Source: Notospermus geniculatus | Lineage: Eukaryota > Nemertea > Pilidiophora > Heteronemertea > Lineidae | Length of the DNA stretch: 64,000 nucleotides | Direction of reading: 5' to 3' | NCBI GenBank assembly: GCA_002633025.1 | Contig: NMRB01000531.1 | Span: 209,408-273,407, forward strand | Shown: positions 21,501 through 30,745 of the stretch, in pieces | Numbering within the stretch: the stretch's first letter is position 1 | Layout of the letters: each line of letters starts with the position of its first letter | Position numbers and translations under genes: made by a program | Notes under the pieces: model-generated | Told to the model about the DNA's origin: nothing | What the model saw: only the letters and a program-made list of their open reading frames with translations | The model's database searches: none

Positions 21501-22025
21501 AATATGCAGCTTCACACGTCTGAATTGGCAGTTTCACACCTCCGAATACTCAGCTTGACACGTCTAAACGTCTGAATAGGCAGTTTTACACGTCCGAATT
21601 GGTAGTTCAGACGTTCGACTTCGAAGTTTCACACGTCTGAATTGGCAGTTTCACACTTTCGAATATGCAGCCTCACACGTCCGAATTGGCAGATGCAGCT
21701 TCACATGTCCGAATTGGCAGTTTCACACGTCCGAATTTGCAGCTTCACACGTCCGAATTGGCAGTTTCACACGTCCGAATTGGCAGTTCAGACGTCTGAC
21801 TTCGTAGTTTCACACCTCTGAATTGGCAGTTTCACACGTCCACTTTCGCAGGTTCACATGTCCGAATTTGCAGTTCAGACGTCCGACTTCGAAGTCTCAC
21901 ACGTCTGAATTGGCAGTTTCACACGTCCGAAGTTGCAGTTTAACACGTCTGAATTGGCAGTTTCACACGTCCGAATTGGCAGTTCAGACGTCTGACTTCG
22001 AAGTTTCACACGTCTGAATTGGCAG
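18512..22025 (+). repeat. 22-bp satellite array, main block
   Basis: More than 150 tandem copies of a 22-bp unit with core TTCACACGTCCGAATTGG. Variants (CAGTTCAGACGTCCGACTTC, CACTTTCGCAG, CATTTTGGCAA) recur in order, which implies higher-order repeats. The unit rarely contains stop codons, so all three plus frames stay open for hundreds of codons and give spurious SHVRIGS / FTRPNWQ / FHTSELAV peptides. I do not treat these as genes. Confidence 0.95.
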
Positions 22026-22598
22026 TTTGTAGCTTGGCAATGAGATTGGCATTTAACGCCGTACAAAAGCCCATTGGCGTAGTCTAGTCTCGATATCACT
22101 GCTGCTTGGACCAAAGACTTACATGCATCAACTGACAGAAACTTACGAATTCTACCAATGTTACGGAGCTGAAAATAACAAGCTCTAGTAACACTGTTGA
22201 CATGATCCTCCATGGACATACCACGGTCCAAGAGCACACCAAGATTTCGCACTGAGTGTGTCGGTGTAATCACACTTTCACCAACCTGAAGTGACAGACT
22301 AGTACATAATTCATGGTGTCGCCTATCAGCAAATAAGAGGAACTCAGTTTTGGAGTCATTGGCTTTCAACATGTTCTGTGTGAGCCAAGACCTGACCTCA
22401 CACACACAAGTTTCAAGTTTTTCAATAGTTGTCCTGAGCAGTTCGACACCCGGTCTGATGGCTATATACATTTGTGTATCATCGGCATAGGCCTACGTCT
22501 CAAAAGGAATAACATGACTTCTAATGATGGAAGCGATGGGCGCGGTATATAAACAAAATAATTTGGGTCCAAGCACGGATCCCTGTGGGACACCTCCT
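22026..22598 (-). pseudogene. Non-LTR retrotransposon reverse transcriptase fragment (CR1/L2-like)
   Basis: Minus-strand translation gives RT motifs GVPQGSVLGP, AYADDTQMY, LGVLLD and SRLDYANGLLYG. There is one in-frame stop just before the YADD box and a frameshift near the 3' end (after GLLYGV). It is 5'-truncated at the GVPQGS motif and embedded in the satellite, with satellite units on both sides. Clade is inferred from motif spacing. Confidence 0.88.
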
Positions 22599-22872
22599 AA
22601 TATGCAGCTTCACACGTCTGAATTGGCAGTTTCACACGTCCGAAGATTCACACGTCCGAATTGGCAGTTTCACACATCCATTTTGGCAGTTTCACACGTC
22701 CGAATTGCAGTTTCACGTGTCCACTTTGGCAATTTCACACGTCCAAATTGGCAGCTTCACACATCCGAATTGGCAGATTCACACGTCCGAATTGGCAGTT
22801 CAGACGTTCGACTTGGAAGTTTCACACATCTGAATTGGCAGTTTCACACGTCCGAATTTGCAGATTCATAAG
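22599..22872 (+). repeat. 22-bp satellite array, right block
   Basis: About a dozen further units of the same satellite to the right of the RT fragment, ending in a degenerate unit near 22872. Confidence 0.9.
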
Positions 22873-23396
22873 ATCGAAATGGCAGTTGAAGTTTTGATTG
22901 TTGTGAGACCATTTTTATATGTTAAAGTATACGTCTGTACGTATGTGTGTGAAATATCAAGTCGATTTGATGACGATAACATTGTTTTTGCAGCTTCCCA
23001 AAAAAGTTGTGTGTCAGATCAGGTTGTGCATGGGATATGAATGCTTTGTTGATCGGGCAGTTTTGCTCTCAAAGTCGCCCGTTTATTTTAATGAAGAGAA
23101 GTTTTGATCGAAGGATGTTCGCTTCCCAAGGGTGGTATGAACGGTAACCTCCTATGAATACAGTACTCTCCTAATTTCATCTTGATTGTAAAATAGATAT
23201 ATCAGATTTACAGGGTGGTCCTCCAAAAAATGTTTCCCTTATCTTTATCATATCATTATCAGAAGCAAGGAGTGGACATGAATACTGTGATATATCAGCT
23301 GGATGGAGCAATACTGCATTGCTCCAAAGCATCCCTCGAAGGGTATTCGAAAAACCTGGACTGAGAAACACTGGATTGGATTGGATTGGACTCTGA
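22873..23396. other. Non-coding stretch right of the satellite
   Basis: AT-rich sequence with no splice-supported exon on either strand. A short TTGGATTGGATTGGA run lies at about 23370-23390. Confidence 0.4.
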
Positions 23397-23582
23397 TCAC
23401 TGTTCTCCACCACCTTGCACCTGGATTTTGTAGATGTCGGCGATTTCAGCCATTCGCTTTAACTTGACACGTACTTTAAATTCATTGAAACCACCATCAT
23501 GAAGTAATTTCACCCGCTCTGATAATTTTGTATGAAAGTCCTGATACACAAGTTCTATGCCATCTTGTGAAGTTGCTGACAT
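23397..23582 (-). CDS. Unidentified exon, split from its acceptor by a transposon
   Basis: Minus-strand frame of 61 residues beginning MSATSQDGIELVYQDFHTKL, then SERVKLLHDGG and FKVRVKLKRMAEIADI. The composition is typical of a charged helical protein. I do not recognise it. The stop is at 23397, or the exon may end at a CAG|GTGCAA donor near 23417. The first codon coincides with the TSD of the 1.41-kb element at 23583-24992. The other TSD copy at 24993-24997 is preceded by a good acceptor (CAATTCCTCTTTAG, ending at 25000). Before insertion the exon would have started ATATGTCAGCAACT. Confidence 0.5.
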   Translation of the reverse strand: MSATSQDGIELVYQDFHTKLSERVKLLHDGGFNEFKVRVKLKRMAEIADIYKIQVQGGGEQ

Positions 23583-24992
23583 CAGTGTGGTGACTCAAAT
23601 CTGAGGATACGTATTGTAAGAGCTTCCTGTCTAGCAGACGACACATTTTAGCTTACTAAATAGGCATCGACTCCAAATTAAACTCATAGGGCCGATTTTA
23701 TAAACGATGGCTAAGATAACCATCGGGTTTCATCACCCCATAGTTGACAAACTGTTTGCTAACCGAAATAAATTTTTCGATTTTATGAATCGTTGATAGC
23801 CAAACATTCTAAAAGTAAAAATGTTTACTTTGATTAATTAGCGGTTTCCAGAACAGCCGATGGTTAAACCGAGGTTTATCTTAGCTATCGTTTATAAAAT
23901 CGGCCCATAGATAGTTAAAGCTGATATTGTAATACAGGTATATGACCAATAATTGACCCGTAATATGCGATAACACTTATAACACTTTTAACTATTCTGC
24001 CAAGGTGTTAGCTCAATGAAATGGACCCAAGTATTCATTTAAATGCACTCCTATCAACTATACCGGTGTAACGTTTTGCGGTGAGGCCCGTGAGCCCGTG
24101 TGACAGTACAATAGATTGACGGAATAAGCGGCGACTGGACAATGGGCGACACACAGAGAAAGAGCGAGTCCGTTTCCCAGTGTGTTCCGAACAATGGGAA
24201 TCACACAGAAAAACGGCCACACTGAAAAACGTTACACCTGGTGTCATGCTGGTCGTGCGGTAGTTTTCGAGTTTACCCGTGACAAGAAATGAGTTGTTCT
24301 CTCTTATTATATAGACTAGGGCATGCTTGCCAAGTTTAGGACATGTGAGGCTCTATGTTTTTGTAATTGACCCTTTGCTGGTAAGAGCGACATGTAAGTG
24401 CCTAAATGCGTTAGGACAACAAACTTCATCTAACTTAACAGTCCATTGTTGGCGGATGACCCCGAAAATCAATAGGGTTCCGTGTAACATGGATATCTAC
24501 AATTCCTGAAAATTTCGTGGCGATACGTGGCCGCGTATTGTTTTAGTATATCCTGCCGAAACCACAGATTGGCGACAGAGAGAGAGAGAGAGAAATCCAG
24601 TGAAACCAATGAAGACCGCCACCTTGTGAGGAGTATAGTTGATAGGAGTGCATTTAAATGAATGCTTGGGTCCATTTCATTGAGCTAACACCTTGGCAGA
24701 ATAGTTAAATCGGCTATGTTTTGAAACAATTTGTGTCGTCCTACAATGCGTACACTCATTCAGACAGGCGGTCTTACAATGCGTACACCCAGTTTTGCAA
24801 ATTCCCAATTTTTATAAGTGTTATCGCATATTACGGGTCAATTATTGGTCATATACCTGTATTACAATATCTCAGCTTTAACTATCTATGAGTTTAATTT
24901 GGAGTCAATGCCTATTTAGTAAGCTAAAATGTGTCGTCTGCTAGACAGGAAGTTCTTACAATGCGTATCCTCAGATTTGAGTCACCACACTG
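23583..24992. mobile_element. 1.41-kb foldback TIR transposon with 5-bp TSD
   Basis: The ends are CAGTGTGGTGACTCAAATCT and its complement, with arms of about 360 bp. The arms match through the sequences at 23583-24063 and 24635-24992, apart from one nested MITE on the left and one extra segment on the right. Flanks GACAT at 23578-23582 and 24993-24997 are the TSD. No transposase is seen in the central 570 bp. The 5-bp TSD and CAGTG end suggest a hAT-type element (inference). Confidence 0.85.
23690..23907. mobile_element. Nested MITE in left arm of the foldback element
   Basis: TIRs GGGCCGATTTTATAAACGAT and its complement. The right arm of the host reads straight through ACTCATAGATAG, giving an internal empty site and showing that ATAG was duplicated on insertion. 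Confidence 0.8.
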
Positions 24993-25010
24993 GACATATC
25001 TAAAGAGGAA

Positions 25011-26040
25011 TTGAGGATGTTCCTTTCATTGCGGATGTTATGCAAACTGGGCAATGATGAATGAACCAATGCTAATTCATGATATGCTGATGACGAAAAG
25101 TCAATCAACTTGTAATGAGGTACCGGCAAACCTAATCCGCGACGCGGCGCTGACTATCAACCAGGTCATAACTGCGTCACTGGTAGTGAGGCTATAACGT
25201 CATTTTCCAATTAATTCTGAATAGCACACTCTGTTTCTAGGCCAAAAACATTGCACTCAATTTCTGATTTTATTTTTCTATCATTAAGCAGAAGTGCTAA
25301 AATGTTCTTATTGCTTTTGAGCAAAAATCTCTGCGGGAACATGATGCATTTAATCGATAAAGTTGACCATTTTAGTGTAAACAAGGGTAGTATCCATTCT
25401 ATGGACCGAGTCCAAATGGACTGAGTAGCTTGGACTGAGTGCCAAAAATGATATGAACAATAATAATGAAATGTATTGAAATAGTTGAAACAAAAAGTGT
25501 GGAGATAAAATATTCGAAAAAACGTAACTTAGGCTGAAATTCTCATTATATATATTTTAATGTCCCATAGCGCTTTCATTCCTCTTGGAAATCTTCAGTG
25601 GGAATGAACACATATTATTTACATGAGATATATATAGGCCTACACATAACCTGTCGCAAAGCAGGTTCAGGCAAAATGTTCAAATAATACCAGGATTACA
25701 ATAGGCCCTGATTTTTAAAGGGCTAATTATTGAAGCGAATGAAGCGAAGCTCTAAATGGTAGGCTAGATCAAAGCAGAAGTTCCTTAATCACTCTGACAA
25801 CCCTGTGCAAAATAATTATACTATTAACGGTTTAGTACCGCTTTAAACTTGCTGATGAAGTAATTTTCTTGAATCCTTCTATTTTCCTTGTATTTTCTTC
25901 TATCCTTCTAAAATTTTTCTAGGGTCAGGATTCGACACTAATTCACACAGGACCTCAAATGAAATCGTCAGGTATTCACCAGCTTTTTTCACTAATCTTA
26001 ATTTTTTAGTCATTTCTATTAACAATTATGAAGTAAACGC
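25011..26040. other. Non-coding, repeat remnants
   Basis: AT-rich with no supported gene. About 25386-25450 (GGTAGTATCCATTCTATGG...) matches the end of the element at 38071-38783, a solo end fragment. Confidence 0.45.
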
Positions 26041-26049
26041 CAGGAATTC

Positions 26050-28077
26050 GGCTAACTGTATTTTGCGTAATCATTACGCCTGGCGTAATGCTGCGGGGAA
26101 AACCGGGAAACATGGTACCTTTTTCGATGCCTATGCAGAAACATACGCCCTATGCATGTGCGGCACCTCGGGGACGAGGTCAGTTAGTTCCGCTGAGGGA
26201 GTGTTCACTATTGCTAATTGCATCTCGATTCGATGCAAAATTGCCTTGATAAACCACCTTCGTCGAAGGTACAGTATCAGCTGCCCACCTAGGTAATCCT
26301 TATTTTGTTTGTATAGCTTGTACCCACCACCAAAACAGACGAAAATTGACGCGAATGCGGTAATACTGACTTTGGCGAGGCAATCCTGAAACAAGTGGCA
26401 AAAGTGAAACATCGCCGGGAAAACCCGAAAAATTAAAAGCCCCACTCGCCACGCGCAGTGTCGTGATGACGTCGTCCGCTCTTGTGCGTCGTTGAGTAAT
26501 ATTGATTTCTTATGACGACGTCTGCTGTGAGTGGGGCTTTTAATTTTTCCGAGTGCTGCCGGGCGAATAGGCCTATATTTGTGTCTACAGGTAGCCTAGC
26601 GTCATGACGTCATGCGTATATATTATGGATAGGCCTAATCGCAAAGACCCATCGATCGATGATACATGGAAGAGGCAGAAGAGAGGTAGGCCTATGTAAA
26701 TACATGTATAGTGATACCGGCAGAGAATTCATGCAGTGTGTTTTTTTGCGGGGGGGGGGGGGGGGCTCAACTCACTTGGTGGGACTGCAGATCTTCGGGT
26801 CTCATGGCAAAATGCGGCGATCGCCCTAAATGAGAGCTCTCTTCTGCAGTTTTATGTTGCAAGAACCACAGATGGGGTAAGATAGCTTACATGTGAATCA
26901 GTAGGTCTATCGTTCGGAGCCTACGGTGTTTTTTCCTAAATGCGTGACGCCCCTGCCCATTTCCGGCCTTGACGCCGAGGAGGGCTGATCCGGCATAAGC
27001 GTATAATCCGGACGTAGGTCCTACTGTTGCTGAATCGGATATGTCCTAAATTCGAGCTCATGGACTACATGTAGCCAAGGCCTACGATTTATTTGTTCCT
27101 TTCTTAATTTCTTTTAAATTTAGGCCTACATTTTCGTTTGTTTATTTACAGACACAACTAATCATAAGGCCTGTAACGGTGCTCACTTCGTCAGCCACGT
27201 GGTCGCGGATCTCTGTGAGTTATGGGATCACTGCGCGAGTTTTCAAGAACTACTCATATCAGAAAGTTTGTTTCATTTACGAGATCGTACAGCTTCGCCA
27301 TCTAGCGGAGAGATATAACGCAATGTAGTTTCAATGAAAGTGACCGAAGGTCACGATTAAAATCTGCTGTCTATGTCTGCACGGGCTGAGAAAGTACACC
27401 ATCAAAAGTCAATAACGTAAAATGACAATGTAATAATTCTCATTTCATTATCAGAGAACGATCAAATCAGTGGCTTGATGTGTCATTTTGATTCCAAAGT
27501 GGTCGATTTTTGCAAAAAAACTGGGGGTTTCCTTGGGAATTCCCGCCTTTTCGCCGGCCTGGAGCACGCTGTCCAACCATCAGAAGCAGTACTTGAATAT
27601 TTAATAGTTACCCTATGACCTTTCAAAGACCATCATCTGATTGGCCTATTCAATATTGTGTCAACGGTCACAAATACCAAGCCCACCACCCAAGTGGCAG
27701 CATCGTGTTCAGGTATGTCCGGTATTCATCAAACACTTTGTACTGCCAGTTCAATATAACTTTTGTGTCGCGTGGCCTAAATGAAGGATTCTGTCCATTC
27801 TAATCTTCCCCTAAAATCCAAACTTCTGAACCTGGATACTCATCAGCATGATCAGACCCATTTGCTTCTTCTAGGCCTACTACCGCACACCCCTCTCAAT
27901 CTAATGGAACAGCCCACCTCAAGCTAACGCCGCGTCATCGTGTGCTATTTTTAGCCGCTGGCACATGAAACAAACTGGGACAAACTTTCTGATATGTCTA
28001 TGCTAGCAAAATAATGAATTCTCCCTTGGCGTAATATTACGCTAAATCGGCGTAATATTACGCAAAATACAGTAAGC
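26050..28077. mobile_element. About 2-kb TIR element with TGTATTTTGCGTAAT ends
   Basis: Left GGCTAACTGTATTTTGCGTA and right TACGCAAAATACAGTAAGCC are inverted. No transposase frame is evident inside. It contains a hairpin MITE at about 26430-26549 (AATTAAAAGCCCCACTCGC / GTGAGTGGGGCTTTTAATT) and a poly-G run near 26750. Confidence 0.55.
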
Positions 28078-28194
28078 CAGGAATTCGACATTATCTGTTT
28101 TTTGGGTGAACAGAGATACGACGATAAGAAAAAAATTGAGCGCTCAGAACTCGACACTTTTTCGACGTGATCGCTGAACGGGGGGGGGGGGGGG

Positions 28195-28362
28195 TCCAGA
28201 TTTCAAAAAAATCCCATATGGGAATTTTTCACACGTGGGATTTCAACAAAATCCCATATGGGAAAAGCGGCAAATTTCACACATGGACTTATTTTCACAT
28301 ATGTGAAATAATTCCCACATGTGAAAAAAGAAAATTAACACATGGGAATTTTTCGTAAGGGC
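28195..28362. mobile_element. CACATGTGAA-rich MITE end, related to the 58.6-kb MITE
   Basis: Palindromic repeats (AATCCCATATGGGAA, TTCCCACATGTGAA) end in TTTTTCGTAAGGG, resembling the TTTCTGTAAGGG end at 58.97 kb. The left end is not clear. Confidence 0.45.
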
Positions 28363-28365
28363 ATC

Positions 28366-28665
28366 CTGGCGGCCATGCTGGAGGGCACAGGGCGCAGAGG
28401 TGTGACGTGACCCTGCGTGAAGTGCACCACGCCATTGTTTGACCATAACGTCATTGGGACATGCACAGCTCATTTCGCTGCGCCTCTGCAGCATGTGCCC
28501 TCCAGCATGGCGGCTTGTGACGTCATTTGCAAGGCCTCTATTAGGGTTATTAGGTGCCAGTTGAGCATAGGCTTTTTCATGACACACATGTTCAATGTGG
28601 AATTGTCGTGTACAGGGCAAATGCATGCACAATACAATGACAACGAAATACCCCTACTAAAAATA
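28366..28665. repeat. Inverted-repeat element, duplicated at 29.68 kb
   Basis: GGCGGCCATGCTGGAGGGCA and TGTGCCCTCCAGCATGGCGG form a hairpin at 28370-28515. The segment about 28457-28660 recurs almost identically at 29682-29886, just after the single N at 29680. Confidence 0.7.
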
Positions 28666-29419
28666 TTCATGAATTCACCCTAGAAACACCCTTCAGGAAC
28701 ACCGCAGGAACACCCAAGAAAACACCACACATGATGACAGGGTGTTTCTTTGGTGCTTCCAATGGTGTCCCAATGGTGACTCAGCGGTGTCCCAAGGGTA
28801 AAATGAAACAGTCCCACCTCACAGACTCAGAGGTGTCATTGTGAGGTGTCCGTGTGTGGTGGGACATTATAGGGTGTCCGTTTGTGGTGGGACATATGGA
28901 CTAATGGAGTGTTCGAAAGATTGGGAGAATATGTGCCCTTTGGAAATATTCTTTCCCTTCCGAGGACACTAAGGAGAGTACCCCTTGTACCTCACAAAAA
29001 TGCTTGAAAACAATGAAGTTGTCAAGACTTGTAAAGTTTTTGACAGGTGAAGAGACTGCTCTGCAAGTGTATGTTTTACGTTTTAACATTAATTTGGTTT
29101 TTAGTCAAAATTATTAGCATCATATTCTCGCTCAAAATTGCAGATCAACTGTAACCAACATCAGAAATGATTAGTGTCTATAGGGGCCAGAATCTTATAG
29201 ATTTACAAATCAGAATATTCAAGTCCAGGATTTTTTATCAATGGAGAAAGTTTTTTACAAGGCTTTTTCATTCTCACCTTCTGAATTATGATATCTTATG
29301 ATTATCTTTATTAAAACGTTATTAAACTTGCGAGGAAAGATGCTTTTCATATAATTTGGGAACATTTTGGAGTGCTTTCATAATTTTCACACAGTTTGCA
29401 ACGAAGGAGAAACTTTTCT
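28666..29419. other. Non-coding stretch with GGTGTCC-type repeats
   Basis: About 28690-28895 is built of ACACC / GGTGTCC repeat words. The remainder is AT-rich without supported exons. Confidence 0.4.
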
Positions 29420-29679
29420 GAGGATGTACAGTGGTGTCCTGTGGTGCCCAACATCTTTGTGGTGGTAGAGTCAGTGGTGTTCTATGGTGGTCTGAGGTGT
29501 CCTGTGGTGCACCATATCTATGTGTTGGTACAGTCAGTGGTGTTCTATGGTGGTCTGAGGTATCGTGTGGTGCACCATTTCTATGAGGTGGTACACTGAG
29601 TGGTGTTCTATGGTGGTCTGAGGTGTCCTGTGGTGCCCCATATCTATGAGGTGGTACAGACAGTGGTGTTCAGTGGTGG
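29420..29679 (+). repeat. About 66-bp tandem repeat, 4 copies
   Basis: Units contain GTGGTGTTCTATGGTGGTCT and GAGGTGTCCTGTGGTGC. The array ends at an N (29680), so copy number may be underestimated. Confidence 0.8.
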
Positions 29680-29888
29680 NTCAATGGGACATGCACAGCT
29701 CATTTCGCTGCGCCTCTGCAGTATGTGCCCTCCAGCATGGCGGCTTGTGACGTCATTTGCAAGGCCTCTATTAGGGTTATTAGGTGCCAGTTGAGCATAG
29801 GCTTTTTCATGACACACATGTCCAATGTGAAATTGTCGTGTATTATAGGGCAAATGCATGCACAATACAATGACAACGAAATACCCAC

Positions 29889-30096
29889 CATTTTCTGATA
29901 CATCCTCGCGCCCTGGAATTCAAATGCTTCCTCTTTCTCCATACACGTCCCTTTCTTTTTATTCAATTGACAAATACAGACTGTGTCATCGTGGAAAAAG
30001 TTTATTGTTGAACAGTTCTCGTGCAAACACTTGCTGGCACAGAGCAGGGTCGAACGTGTTCCTTCCTGCTGGGAGTCCAGTCTTAGAATACTCCAA
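29889..30096 (-). CDS. Orphan PAN/apple-like cysteine-rich exon of the novel cluster family
   Basis: Minus-strand exon with acceptor GTTGTATTTAG (provisional) and donor ATG|GTGGGT, ending in phase 0. Cysteines: LLCASKCLHENCSTINF, then VCICQLNKKKGTC. It ends GARMYQKM. Compare the PAN exon at 45940-46136: LDCAMVCTLLLNCSTF ... CNFDNKKASC ... GRMYQVK. The spacing C-x3-C-x4/5-C and the shared terminal RMYQ support homology. PAN modules usually bind proteins or carbohydrates extracellularly. No matching C-terminal exon was found to its left, so the gene is partial, interrupted or misassembled. Confidence 0.55.
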
Positions 30097-30380
30097 CTAA
30101 ATACAACTTTTTTGAAGTACTCTGCTACGATTCTGCCTCGGATATTTGAACCAAACATGTCTGCAGTCCTCCTCCCACTTCAGCGCATGCGTTTTATTTA
30201 CAGACAAATCAACTGTCTAATACCACGGACAAGATAATGGGCAACAAAATTATGGACTGAACCCACTGACAAGTTTTTATCCGACAGGCCTTAAAACACG
30301 GGTTCAGGGCGTGAAAACGCGTAAAAAATAAATGCGTTAAGGCCTATACCGTTCTATTCATTGCAGTCGACCATCGTCTG

Positions 30381-30745
30381 CACTGTAAAAAATGGAATAG
30401 TCCCCGCGGGTAAAGTTTTACCAATGCCATCGGCAATTTTACCTATCCGTGGGTATTCTCAGGCACCTTCCTTATTATTGTTTACCTGGAACCGTGGGTA
30501 AAACTGGGGACAAGCTTACTACCTATATTCCCGTAGGTAAATAGGTAGTAAGCTTGTCCCCAGTTTTACCCACGGTTCCAGGTAAACATTACCTCCAATA
30601 ATAAGGAAGGCGCCTGAGAATACCCACTGATAGGTATTATTGTCCCGCGCTTTTGAGCAAATATTACCCTTTTCTGTGGTAAAATCGAAATTGCCGATGG
30701 CATTGGTAAAATGTACCCGCGGGGACTATTCCATTTTTTACAGTG
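30381..30745. mobile_element. Palindromic MITE with CACTGTAAAAAATGG ends
   Basis: Long TIRs (CACTGTAAAAAATGGAATAG and complement) fold the whole 365 bp. The flanks read TG on both sides, a candidate 2-bp TSD. Confidence 0.8.

Noticed and set aside
18512-22020. Long open frames (up to 304 codons) encoding HTSELAV/HVRIGS/TRPNWQ repeats
   Set aside because: They are translations of a 22-bp satellite without stops in any plus frame, and one runs through the N gap. No start, splice or domain evidence.
28160-28640. Minus frame of 129 codons with HMWELFHICEN
   Set aside because: Built from CACATGTGAA palindromes and a duplicated hairpin element.
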